Under the pieces are notes generated by a model. The model was given only the letters and a program-made list of their open reading frames with translations, was not told where the DNA came from and searched no databases. Source: Clostridiales bacterium (GTDB lineage: Bacteria > Bacillota_A > Clostridia > Christensenellales > Borkfalkiaceae). Taken from it: 5,244 nucleotides of DNA. How positions within the stretch are numbered: position 1 is the first letter of the stretch; every line of letters starts with the position of its first letter. The stretch spans positions 1-5,244 of the forward strand of contig SVHQ01000131.1 of the NCBI GenBank assembly GCA_015055785.1, read 5' to 3'. Of this stretch, positions 1 to 5,156 are shown in pieces. A program made the translations under genes and the position numbers.

Positions 1-989
1 TTCGTGTTCGGACGATAGTTACAATGCGTGAGATTTTCACTCATCGTGATTGTAATAATGCCGCCAAGCCCGTCCACTTCCGTTAGCAAGTCTTTTACCG
101 CATTATATAAATATTCCTGCGTCGCCTTTTGTTCAAAACACAAAGCAGCGTAGCCGTTTTCCGTTCTCCCCATCAAGGATGCGTATTTCCCAAACTTTTG
201 CATCGTTAAAGCGCGCGGTTCATTGATATACAAATACAGCTTAATTCCATATTTATTCAAGCGTGCAATCAGTTTTTTCATTTCCGCTCGGCGTTCTTTA
301 TACCCAGCACTCAATTCTTCATCAAAAGGATAGGGCGAAAGCGTAGATAGTATACCATGCAACCATACGCCGTTAATCCCTTGTTTGGCGTATTCGTGCA
401 ATAGTGCGTCGGGTAAATATTCCTCATTATTTTGCGTAAATACGTCTCCGCACGGGGATAAATATCCGTGCACAATTCTTCTTCCCGAATAATCCTTTAT
501 GTCCGTTTTTTTAGGATTTTGATTAAAAAAATCAAAAGGATTTTTCCTCTCCAATTTTATATATGACCGTACCATGTCCGCGATGAGTGCAGTTTTCTCC
601 TCTTCTTCCTTCGTCAAAGGCGTATACTGCACTCTTTCACATTCGGGCTTAAAATTACCCAGCTTCACGGCAAGGAAATCTTCTTTTTCTAAATAAAAGT
701 CAAGTTTTTCTTCCGTGATTCCAAGCAATTCCATCAATTGCTCGTAGCACAACAAAAACCAGTTGTTGCGAATAAGCGTAATATATCCGCGAGTTTCCCA
801 ATTTTTATCATACGCTACGCCTTGTAACCCTAGCCGTTCCGCTTCTCGCTGTACCGTTTGTTTGTCGCAGGAAAGAACTTTTGCAATCTTATCAAGCGAA
901 ATCAGACCGTAATTACGAAAAATTACGGTCTGCCATTTCGTCGGAAAAACATTCTCCGGCATTTTTACACTTTTTATTGCAGGCAGCAT
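1..989 (-). CDS. HTH-containing TIM-barrel, glycosidase-like protein (C-terminus beyond window)
   Basis: An open frame of 329 codons runs from ATG at 989-987 off the left edge, with no stop, so the C-terminus is missing. Residues about 28-55 (SLDKIAKVLSCDKQTVQRE) read as a helix-turn-helix, and residues 80-111 as a second small helical unit ending in DFLAVKLG. From about 172 the protein looks like a TIM-barrel sugar hydrolase: GINGVWLHG at 204-212, the strand YGIKLYLYINEPRA at 247-260, and ITITMSENLTHC at 312-323, where E257 and E318 sit at plausible strand ends. There is no signal peptide, so it should be cytoplasmic. The start overlaps the preceding creatininase-family stop by one base (TAATG), and a GAGG at 1003-1000 lies 10 nt upstream, which implies translational coupling. 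ATG codon 10 is an alternative start. I recall similar uncharacterised proteins in other Bacillota; glycosidase activity is inferred, not shown. A GH20-like or other barrel family cannot be told apart here. Confidence 0.78.
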   Translation of the reverse strand, partial: MLPAIKSVKMPENVFPTKWQTVIFRNYGLISLDKIAKVLSCDKQTVQREAERLGLQGVAYDKNWETRGYITLIRNNWFLLCYEQLMELLGITEEKLDFYLEKEDFLAVKLGNFKPECERVQYTPLTKEEEEKTALIADMVRSYIKLERKNPFDFFNQNPKKTDIKDYSGRRIVHGYLSPCGDVFTQNNEEYLPDALLHEYAKQGINGVWLHGILSTLSPYPFDEELSAGYKERRAEMKKLIARLNKYGIKLYLYINEPRALTMQKFGKYASLMGRTENGYAALCFEQKATQEYLYNAVKDLLTEVDGLGGIITITMSENLTHCNYRPNT

Positions 990-1723
990 TATTTTATTGC
1001 CTCTTTTAAGTATTCCAACGATTGTTTTACCATTTCATCGCCAAGTTCTTTGTTGGCCTCTCTTGCGCTTTCGGTAAACCAGTGTTTGATATCGTCAATT
1101 CTATCCAATTTGATACAATCGGGATATAATGCCATTAAAATAGAGCTTTCAAATTTCCCTGCATGGTCGTAACCCGTTGCATTTTGCACCGCCGTGGACA
1201 TCGTGGGAATGACTTTAATCCAAGAAAAAGGATTGTTCGCACCTTCTAATTCCTCGTAATAGTTCGCATACGATTCGCTGCCCCACCAGCCTTCGCCAAG
1301 AGTTTCTTCCAAATACTCCATCGTTGCGCGCTTTGCCGCCGTGCGATAGCAAAGGGTCATGGGCATTTCACTTTCCTGCTCAAACTGATGATGGATAACT
1401 ACGTAAATATTTCTAAAACCAGAATAGAGCATGCTCTTGAATACGTAATACACGTAATCTTCAAACGCACGTTCAGGTACGTGCACCGTACCGCTTTTTC
1501 TACCGCCCACTGCATAGCTGGATGGGCTGTACGAAATCGTCGGCGCAATCATAATTTCTTTTTCTTCGGCAAGTTTTTTCACTAAGCCTTCCGCAACCAA
1601 CGTATCACAGCCGTATGAGCAATGCGGTCCGTGATATTCCACCGTTCCGCCCACGATAACGAGCGGTATATTTTTCTCTTTTACGTAATCCGTTTCACGC
1701 GGAAAAGAATGGTCTAAAATCAT
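989..1723 (-). CDS. Creatininase-family (creatinine amidohydrolase-like) metal-dependent amidohydrolase
   Basis: This 244-residue protein has the usual length and motif order of the creatininase family, whose members hydrolyse cyclic or linear amide C-N bonds with a two-metal centre. GGTVEYHGPH (25-34) holds the ligands E29 and H31, D40 follows in YGCD, and HAGKFESS (187-194) matches the family's HAGxxETS block with E192. The central block, normally NGHGGN or NGHYEN, is here VIHHQFEQ (109-116), so the histidine is kept (H111 or H112) but the glycines and asparagine are not; E115 could replace the second acidic ligand. There is no signal peptide. The ATG is supported by GAGGT eight bases upstream, which overlaps the TGA of the ASRT-like gene. 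The next gene begins on its stop codon. Creatinine itself is only one of several substrates in this family, so the true substrate is unknown; the neighbouring sugar-type proteins hint at an amide or lactam of a sugar-like compound. Confidence 0.9.
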   Translation of the reverse strand: MILDHSFPRETDYVKEKNIPLVIVGGTVEYHGPHCSYGCDTLVAEGLVKKLAEEKEIMIAPTISYSPSSYAVGGRKSGTVHVPERAFEDYVYYVFKSMLYSGFRNIYVVIHHQFEQESEMPMTLCYRTAAKRATMEYLEETLGEGWWGSESYANYYEELEGANNPFSWIKVIPTMSTAVQNATGYDHAGKFESSILMALYPDCIKLDRIDDIKHWFTESAREANKELGDEMVKQSLEYLKEAIK

Positions 1724-1734
1724 TTTTATTTACC

Positions 1735-2094
1735 TCAATAAGCTAAAGTAGTATAATACGCCAAATTCGTTTGTCTGTTGTCCAGTCTACCGTACTGCAC
1801 AACGATAGGTTGCGTGCTTTCAAGTTTCATTGCGTATTGCGTTTCCAAGGGAACAATATAACCGCACATATCACCTACGTTATTCATTCTGAAACAACGA
1901 ACGCGTTGGGGTTCTACTTCCCAAGTGATACCTTCATAAGCGTCTTTATCTGCAAAGTACAGCTTTACCTTGATAACCGCTTTTTCGTTCGTATCGTTGA
2001 CAACAATTACGCTTTCGTGCCCTTTGAGAACCCCCTCCCCCTCGGGAGGAAGTTCGCAATCGGGAATAATCCAATCTTTTTTACCAACTATCAT
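1735..2094 (-). CDS. ASRT-fold protein (Anabaena sensory rhodopsin transducer family)
   Basis: This 119-residue protein matches the Anabaena sensory rhodopsin transducer family (Pfam 'sensory rhodopsin transducer') along its full length. Visible family blocks are WIIPD (8-12), LPPEGEG (15-21), GHESVIVVND (25-34), the arginine-rich RVRCFRM strand (64-70), VPLETQYA (81-88) and the C-terminal block QPIVVQYGRLDNRQ (95-108) with TTLAY at the end. Despite the family name, most members are not linked to rhodopsin; they are small beta-sandwich proteins proposed to bind carbohydrates or other small ligands, and the Anabaena protein has also been reported to bind DNA. No rhodopsin gene is present here, so a ligand-binding or sensing role in the catabolic cluster is the likelier reading. 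It has no signal peptide or membrane segment. AAGGAG lies six bases before the ATG, and 11 bp separate its stop from the creatininase-family ATG. Family assignment is strong; molecular role is inferred. Confidence 0.9.
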   Translation of the reverse strand: MIVGKKDWIIPDCELPPEGEGVLKGHESVIVVNDTNEKAVIKVKLYFADKDAYEGITWEVEPQRVRCFRMNNVGDMCGYIVPLETQYAMKLESTQPIVVQYGRLDNRQTNLAYYTTLAY

Positions 2095-2106
2095 TTTTTA
2101 CTCCTT

Positions 2107-2233
2107 ATAAACCGTAAACGGCGAAGATGCGAGCAGTTCAAGGCGCATTGAGCACACCGACGGGAGTGTACATAACCGTACACGAGCAAGGCGCGCGGAA
2201 ATGCAACGATGAAATGCGACGCATATACGACGT
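2107..2233. repeat. GC-richer, repeat-like intergenic insert inside the operon
   Basis: About 127 bp separate the M24 stop from the ASRT-gene ribosome binding site, while the other junctions in the cluster are 11 bp or less. The segment is clearly richer in G+C than the flanking intergenic DNA. It contains an inverted repeat GTGTAC (2166-2171) / GTACAC (2178-2183) with a 6-nt loop, a direct repeat CAAGGCGC (2139-2146 and 2187-2194), a palindrome ATGCG-A-CGCAT (2214-2224) and a small CCG-TAAA-CGG hairpin (2112-2121). No credible gene lies in it. It resembles dispersed intergenic repeats of Clostridia as I remember them, but copy number cannot be tested here. It could be a small mobile repeat or an RNA structure that adjusts expression of the downstream genes. 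Confidence 0.5.
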
Positions 2234-3406
2234 TTAGAATCCAAGTTCAATAATGCCTTTCTTAAGATAATCGGTATAGCTTTCACAGCCGTCTTCACGG
2301 ATTGCAACGCCCTTTTCCCAACGGCAACCAAACGTAGGGCCAGAGATGAACGTATCGATTTGGAAGGTCATGTTCTTTTCCAAAGGATAATGGGTGGAAG
2401 TTTCCATCCAAGGTGCTTCTACTTCAATCATACCCGTACCGTGGCAAGGTCCGTAAACGTAGTTCTTTTCATAGCCTGCGTCTTTATACATCTGCAAGAA
2501 ACGCTTTGCAACGTCATCTGCATAAACGCCTGCTTTGAGCTGTTGTTCCGTCCATTCGTGCATTTTACGGCAGAATTCTACCAAATCACGGCGTTCCCCT
2601 TCTAATTTACCCATACATACAGGCAAACCAATAGAAGGCGAATAGCCGTCAATTTTTGCCGAAAGGTTCAACTGAACGATATCGTTTTTGCCAATTTCGC
2701 GATATCTTGAACGGGAAATTGCGTGACGGGTGCTTGCTTCACTGAACACGTACATGGGTAACCCCTCGTACTCTGCACCATGCTCGTAAATGACCTTTTG
2801 CGCAATACCAACCATTTGGAGTTCGGTAACACCAGGTTTCAATGCCTTAATAACTTCATCCGTTGCAATTTCGATGATGCGGAAGCCTTCTCTAAGGCAA
2901 GCGATTTCGTTTTCGCTCTTAATCTTACGCAAATCAACCATAATGTCGTTGCATTTTACGATTTCTGCTTTCGGATAGCTCGATTTCAACCCCTCGTAAA
3001 TGGGTAAGGTACATTCTACGTAGCTACCCAAACCAATTTTAATATTTTCGCCCGTAACGCCGATTGCCTTGAATACGTCGTTGAACGTGCTAGGCGTAAG
3101 CTCGGGATAGGAAGGGTCTGCCGATTCTCTAAATTCACGAAGCACAAATACTTTTTCGATTTTACCGAAATCTGCGCCAAACACTTCCGATTCAGGGCCG
3201 ACAAGCAAAGCTGCATCGCCGTTTGCGGAAATCGCTACACCTGCCCTTTCAAAAACGGGCCAAAAACCAGAGAAATATCTTGCGTTAGCGTAGTCGCTTT
3301 CCGTGGATGCTACCACCATAACGTCAAGACCGCGTTCTCTTAACATCTTTGCTGCTCTTTGAATTCTTTCCTGATATTCGTAATCGGGAATACATACTCT
3401 TGCCAT
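2234..3406 (-). CDS. Creatinase-like M24 family protein lacking two metal-ligand aspartates
   Basis: This 390-residue protein has the two-domain architecture of creatinase, prolidase and aminopeptidase P: an N-terminal creatinase domain (about 8-155, with YFSGFWPVF at 44-52) and a C-terminal pita-bread domain (about 165-385, opening with KSENEIACLREG). In metallopeptidases of the family five residues (D, D, H, E, E) bind two metals. Here the aspartates align with N246 (IVQLNLSAK) and S258 (GYSPSIG); H322 (CHGTG) and E364 (RWEKG) are kept, and D351 stands for the first glutamate. H228 in STRHAISRSR aligns with creatinase His232 (GAHNPV), and the LN after it also matches creatinase, a metal-free C-N hydrolase; creatinase Glu262 is not kept (G260). 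The likely role is hydrolysis of a creatine-like or other amide/amidine substrate, not peptides. It is the first gene of the cluster, with AAGGAG eight bases before the ATG. Fold is certain, substrate unknown. Confidence 0.92.
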   Translation of the reverse strand: MARVCIPDYEYQERIQRAAKMLRERGLDVMVVASTESDYANARYFSGFWPVFERAGVAISANGDAALLVGPESEVFGADFGKIEKVFVLREFRESADPSYPELTPSTFNDVFKAIGVTGENIKIGLGSYVECTLPIYEGLKSSYPKAEIVKCNDIMVDLRKIKSENEIACLREGFRIIEIATDEVIKALKPGVTELQMVGIAQKVIYEHGAEYEGLPMYVFSEASTRHAISRSRYREIGKNDIVQLNLSAKIDGYSPSIGLPVCMGKLEGERRDLVEFCRKMHEWTEQQLKAGVYADDVAKRFLQMYKDAGYEKNYVYGPCHGTGMIEVEAPWMETSTHYPLEKNMTFQIDTFISGPTFGCRWEKGVAIREDGCESYTDYLKKGIIELGF

Positions 3407-3435
3407 AAGTTTTTCTCCTTAATTATAATTATTTT

Positions 3436-3471
3436 CACCTATAGTATAATACTAAAAATTTCATTTGTCAT
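3436..3471 (-). promoter_or_regulatory. Predicted sigma-A promoter of the M24/ASRT/creatininase cluster
   Basis: On the minus strand ATGACA (3471-3466) and TATACT (3448-3443) are separated by 17 bp, each one mismatch from the sigma-A consensus. The start of transcription would fall near 3436, giving a leader of about 30 nt that contains the AAGGAG (3420-3415) of the M24 gene. It is the only well-formed promoter seen before the cluster and faces the AraC-family gene, which fits control by that regulator. Confidence 0.65.
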
Positions 3472-3530
3472 TAGGCAATCGTCAATAAAAATTACACTTT
3501 CGTAAAAATATTTACATTGTTTACTTTTTA

Positions 3531-3546
3531 CTTGACAAACATCAAG
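3531..3546. promoter_or_regulatory. Inverted repeat CTTGA-N6-TCAAG over the regulator's -35 box, possible operator
   Basis: CTTGA (3531-3535) and TCAAG (3542-3546) form a perfect 5-bp inverted repeat with a 6-bp spacer, covering the TTGACA -35 hexamer of the regulator promoter. A protein bound here would block that promoter. AraC-family proteins more often bind direct repeats, so this may serve another regulator or be fortuitous. Other short repeats nearby are GTAAA-AATA-TTTAC (3502-3515) and three copies of TTTAC (3511, 3520, 3527). Confidence 0.3.
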
Positions 3547-3560
3547 CGGAGTTTTATAAT
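3532..3560 (+). promoter_or_regulatory. Perfect-consensus sigma-A promoter for the AraC-family gene
   Basis: TTGACA (3532-3537), a 17-bp spacer and TATAAT (3555-3560) match the consensus exactly. Only six bases separate the -10 box from the ATG at 3567, so transcription should begin on or within a base or two of the start codon. The only Shine-Dalgarno-like string, CGGAG at 3547-3551, is 15 nt from the ATG and lies upstream of the predicted transcript. Confidence 0.8.
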
Positions 3561-3566
3561 AAAATT

Positions 3567-4427
3567 ATGAACTTTCAATTAAAAAAATTAGATACTGTAC
3601 TTACCATTGCCGAAATCGCCAACGTACATTTTTTTGATTTTCCAAAAGGTTATCAAACGATTGATGATCAACATCCGTTTTGTGAATTGATCTACGTTGG
3701 CACGGGCTCTATCGCCGTTCATTCCGACGAATACAGCGGAAAACTGAAAAAAAACGAACTGTTGATACACCCTGCAAATTGCAAGCATTCCTTTTCCTGC
3801 CCGCAAAAGGCGGAAACCACACTCATCATTATCGGTTTTACCTGTCAATCGGACAAACTGCATTATTTTGCAAATAAGCCGTTACGCCTTGACGAAAAAC
3901 AAATCAAACAGCTTGCCGATATTGTGAAAGAGGGGCGAAACGTTTTTGCCCCGCCATATAACGTACCCGTTTATGATATGGTAAAAAAGAAAAACACCCT
4001 TTACGGAAGCGAGCAAATGCTACGCAGTTTGATAGAGCTGTTTTTAATCGAACTTATTCGAAAATACGAGTTTTTTGAAAAGAGCGATGAGACAAAAAAC
4101 TCCACCTTCACCATTAATGAAATTATCGAATATCTCGACAATACTTTCACCGAAAAAATCACTTTGGAAGAACTGGCTTTTCTTTTCCGTACCAATCGTT
4201 CCACGCTCTGTAAAGAATTTCGACGGGCAACAAATAAATCTTTGGGCACATATCTTGCCGATAAAAAAATACAAGCTGCAAAAAGGTTGCTTTCACATAA
4301 GGAAAAAAGCATCACCGAAATTGCATATACGTTAAATTTTGATAGTGTTCCGTACTTTTGTGAATTTTTTAAAAAACAAACGGGAATCACTCCCTCACAA
4401 TACCGTCAGCAAACAATCGCGCCTTAA
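3567..4427 (+). CDS. AraC-family transcriptional regulator with N-terminal cupin
   Basis: This 286-residue protein has the standard length and layout of AraC/XylS regulators. The N-terminal half (about 20-120) is a cupin-like sensor with HPFCELIYVGTGS (36-48), KKNELLIHPANCKHSF (61-76) and a following beta strand TTLIIIGF (84-91). The C-terminal 100 residues hold the paired helix-turn-helix motifs: ITLEELAFLFRTNRSTLCKE (198-217) and ITEIAYTLNFDSVPYFCEFF (249-268), ending in the family signature KKQTGITPSQYR. It likely senses a small molecule and controls the divergent cluster. No earlier or nearby alternative start in frame fits; the first in-frame TTG is codon 41, inside the cupin. The ATG therefore stands, although no ribosome binding site is placed for it, which fits a leaderless mRNA. 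A long gap with a terminator follows, so it is probably monocistronic. Confidence 0.95.
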   Translation: MNFQLKKLDTVLTIAEIANVHFFDFPKGYQTIDDQHPFCELIYVGTGSIAVHSDEYSGKLKKNELLIHPANCKHSFSCPQKAETTLIIIGFTCQSDKLHYFANKPLRLDEKQIKQLADIVKEGRNVFAPPYNVPVYDMVKKKNTLYGSEQMLRSLIELFLIELIRKYEFFEKSDETKNSTFTINEIIEYLDNTFTEKITLEELAFLFRTNRSTLCKEFRRATNKSLGTYLADKKIQAAKRLLSHKEKSITEIAYTLNFDSVPYFCEFFKKQTGITPSQYRQQTIAP

Positions 4428-4671
4428 GATATATAATCGCAATTTCATCGCAAACTTACATAGGAGAATTTAAATTGTGCGCCAATATTATATTTTACTC
4501 TTTGGCACATGCATTGTTGAAAACTCGTTTTACTTAAAACCCTACCCATTATTTATCATTATCCAACATAGCAAAAAAACATCTGCCTTGCTCTCGCTTC
4601 GCAGATGCTTTTTTATTAAAACGTCTATACCATGTCCTTAATGAATCTAATAAGATACAGTTCTACTTTAA
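4428..4671. other. Intergenic stretch with no convincing gene
   Basis: The stretch after the regulator holds an AGGAG at 4462-4466 followed ten bases later by GTG (4477), but the resulting reading frame of about 54 codons runs straight through the terminator hairpin and resembles nothing I know. A weak inverted repeat is seen between TGTGCGCCAA (4476-4485 region) and TTTGGCACAT (about 4501-4510). The only well-supported element is the terminator listed separately. Confidence 0.5.
4572..4617. terminator. Bidirectional rho-independent terminator
   Basis: CATCTGC (4580-4586) pairs perfectly with GCAGATG (4601-4607) around a 14-nt loop. On the minus strand that loop can form a GC-GAGA-GC cap with GAA/AAG between. 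The stem is flanked by seven A on the left (4573-4579) and, after one C, six T on the right (4609-4614), so a U-tract follows the hairpin in either direction. It lies about 150 bp after the regulator stop and probably ends its transcript; it would also stop leftward read-through from the mobile-element zone. Confidence 0.8.
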
Positions 4672-4707
4672 AGCATAACACTTGTTTTTCTGTTTTTTAA
4701 CAATATC

Positions 4708-4917
4708 ATGAAAGAATTACTTGACGGGAAAACCGCTTATTGTTTACGGCATACATTCGCTACGATTTGTCAGCAGTACATTCGCCCTGATCTCGTAGTT
4801 TTTTGGATGGGCGATAGCCCTGACCGACTCGTCGGAAAAGTTTATACTCACTTCCCCGACGACTTTATGTACGAATAAATGCAATCGGTAAAATTCCCTT
4901 TTCCTAAAACAATTTAA
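4708..4917 (+). pseudogene. C-terminal remnant of a tyrosine recombinase/phage-type integrase
   Basis: ATG at 4708 opens 56 codons that match only the last part of a tyrosine recombinase catalytic domain. AYCLRHTFATICQQ (residues 10-23) carries the catalytic arginine R14, VFWMGDSPDRLVG (31-43) is the box where most members have GH (here GD), and KVYTHF (44-49) holds the likely nucleophile Y46. The N-terminal arm-binding and core-binding domains and the first catalytic arginine are absent; the frame is closed upstream by TAA at 4669-4671. The first stop (TAA, 4876-4878) follows FMYE, but the same frame continues with MQSVKFPFPKTI to TAA at 4915-4917, which looks like the natural tail of such integrases, so a CAA-to-TAA change is likely. 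No ribosome binding site is placed. I read it as decay from a lost prophage or integrative element, not a working enzyme. GD instead of GH may be a subfamily trait. Confidence 0.8.
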
Positions 4918-4996
4918 ACGTATAATTTTACAACCCAATAGTTGTAGTTCACGTAAATTTTAATGCATAAATCTATCATTTATACAAGAAAGTCAT

Positions 4997-5156
4997 AACA
5001 ACTAGTAAACTAGTGGTTTGCACAACCCCTAGAAGGGGTTAATACTTGCCAACCACTATAAGTGGTATCGAAATTTGGCAACGCATCACTATCTCTGGCA
5101 AGCGCTAAAAGCGGTTGCCTTTTTTGCCTACTTGTTCTTATTACCCGTAAACGGGT
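4997..5156. repeat. Array of five mini-hairpins with TAAA/TARAA-type loops
   Basis: Read on the plus strand the hairpins are: ACTAG-TAAA-CTAGT (5001-5014, extended by AAC/GTT across an A-G mismatch); AACCCC-TAGAA-GGGGTT (5024-5040); ACCAC-TATAA-GTGGT (5052-5066), enclosed by TTGCCAA (5046-5052) / TTGGCAA (5075-5081); GGCAAGCGC-TAAAA-GCGGTTGCC (5097-5119, one mismatch); and ACCCG-TAAA-CGGGT (5143-5156). Stems differ in sequence but loops are alike. They flank and enter the 3' end of a Y1 transposase gene, and IS200/IS605 elements have no terminal inverted repeats but are recognised as single-stranded hairpins. They are therefore probably the transposon end or a structured RNA made from it. Confidence 0.7.
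5097..5125 (+). terminator. Rho-independent terminator at the IS200-type element end
   Basis: GGCAAGCGC and GCGGTTGCC form a nine-position stem with one G-G mismatch and a TAAAA loop, followed directly by six T (5120-5125). A U-tract follows only for rightward transcripts, so it would stop outside transcription from running antisense into tnpA, whose stop codon is three bases beyond. Shielding from outside transcription is a known feature of IS200 elements. It may also end a rightward RNA made of the preceding hairpins. Confidence 0.7.

Noticed and set aside
858..1172. 104-residue plus-strand frame, and others opposite the cluster (1388-1585, 1771-2151, 2360-2605, 2780-3007)
   Set aside because: All lie antisense to strongly supported genes, lack ribosome binding sites and give low-complexity or unfamiliar peptides.
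2098..2331. 77-residue minus-strand reading frame over the operon gap and the M24 3' end
   Set aside because: It overlaps the well-supported M24 gene in another frame, has no family resemblance and its second half is simply the repeat-like insert translated.
2234..3406. Plain Xaa-Pro aminopeptidase or prolidase call for the M24 gene
   Set aside because: Both aspartate metal ligands needed for that chemistry are replaced (N246, S258), while the creatinase catalytic histidine is conserved.
4001..4390. 129-residue minus-strand frame opposite the AraC-family gene
   Set aside because: It is an antisense shadow of the helix-turn-helix region, whose motifs are clear on the plus strand.
4477..4641. 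Short GTG-started frame (about 54 codons) with an upstream AGGAG
   Set aside because: It reads through the strong terminator hairpin at 4572-4617, has an ordinary AT-rich composition and matches nothing recognisable; the AGGAG alone is not enough.
4921..4926. TATAAT upstream of the hairpin array as a promoter for a rightward RNA
   Set aside because: No acceptable -35 hexamer lies 16-18 bp upstream, and the area is AT-rich enough for the hexamer to occur by chance.
4744..4938. 64-residue minus-strand frame opposite the integrase remnant
   Set aside because: The plus strand carries the recognisable integrase motifs; the minus frame has no support.
4997..5156. Hairpin series considered as a CRISPR array
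   Set aside because: The stems differ from one another, spacing is irregular and there are no near-identical direct repeats.
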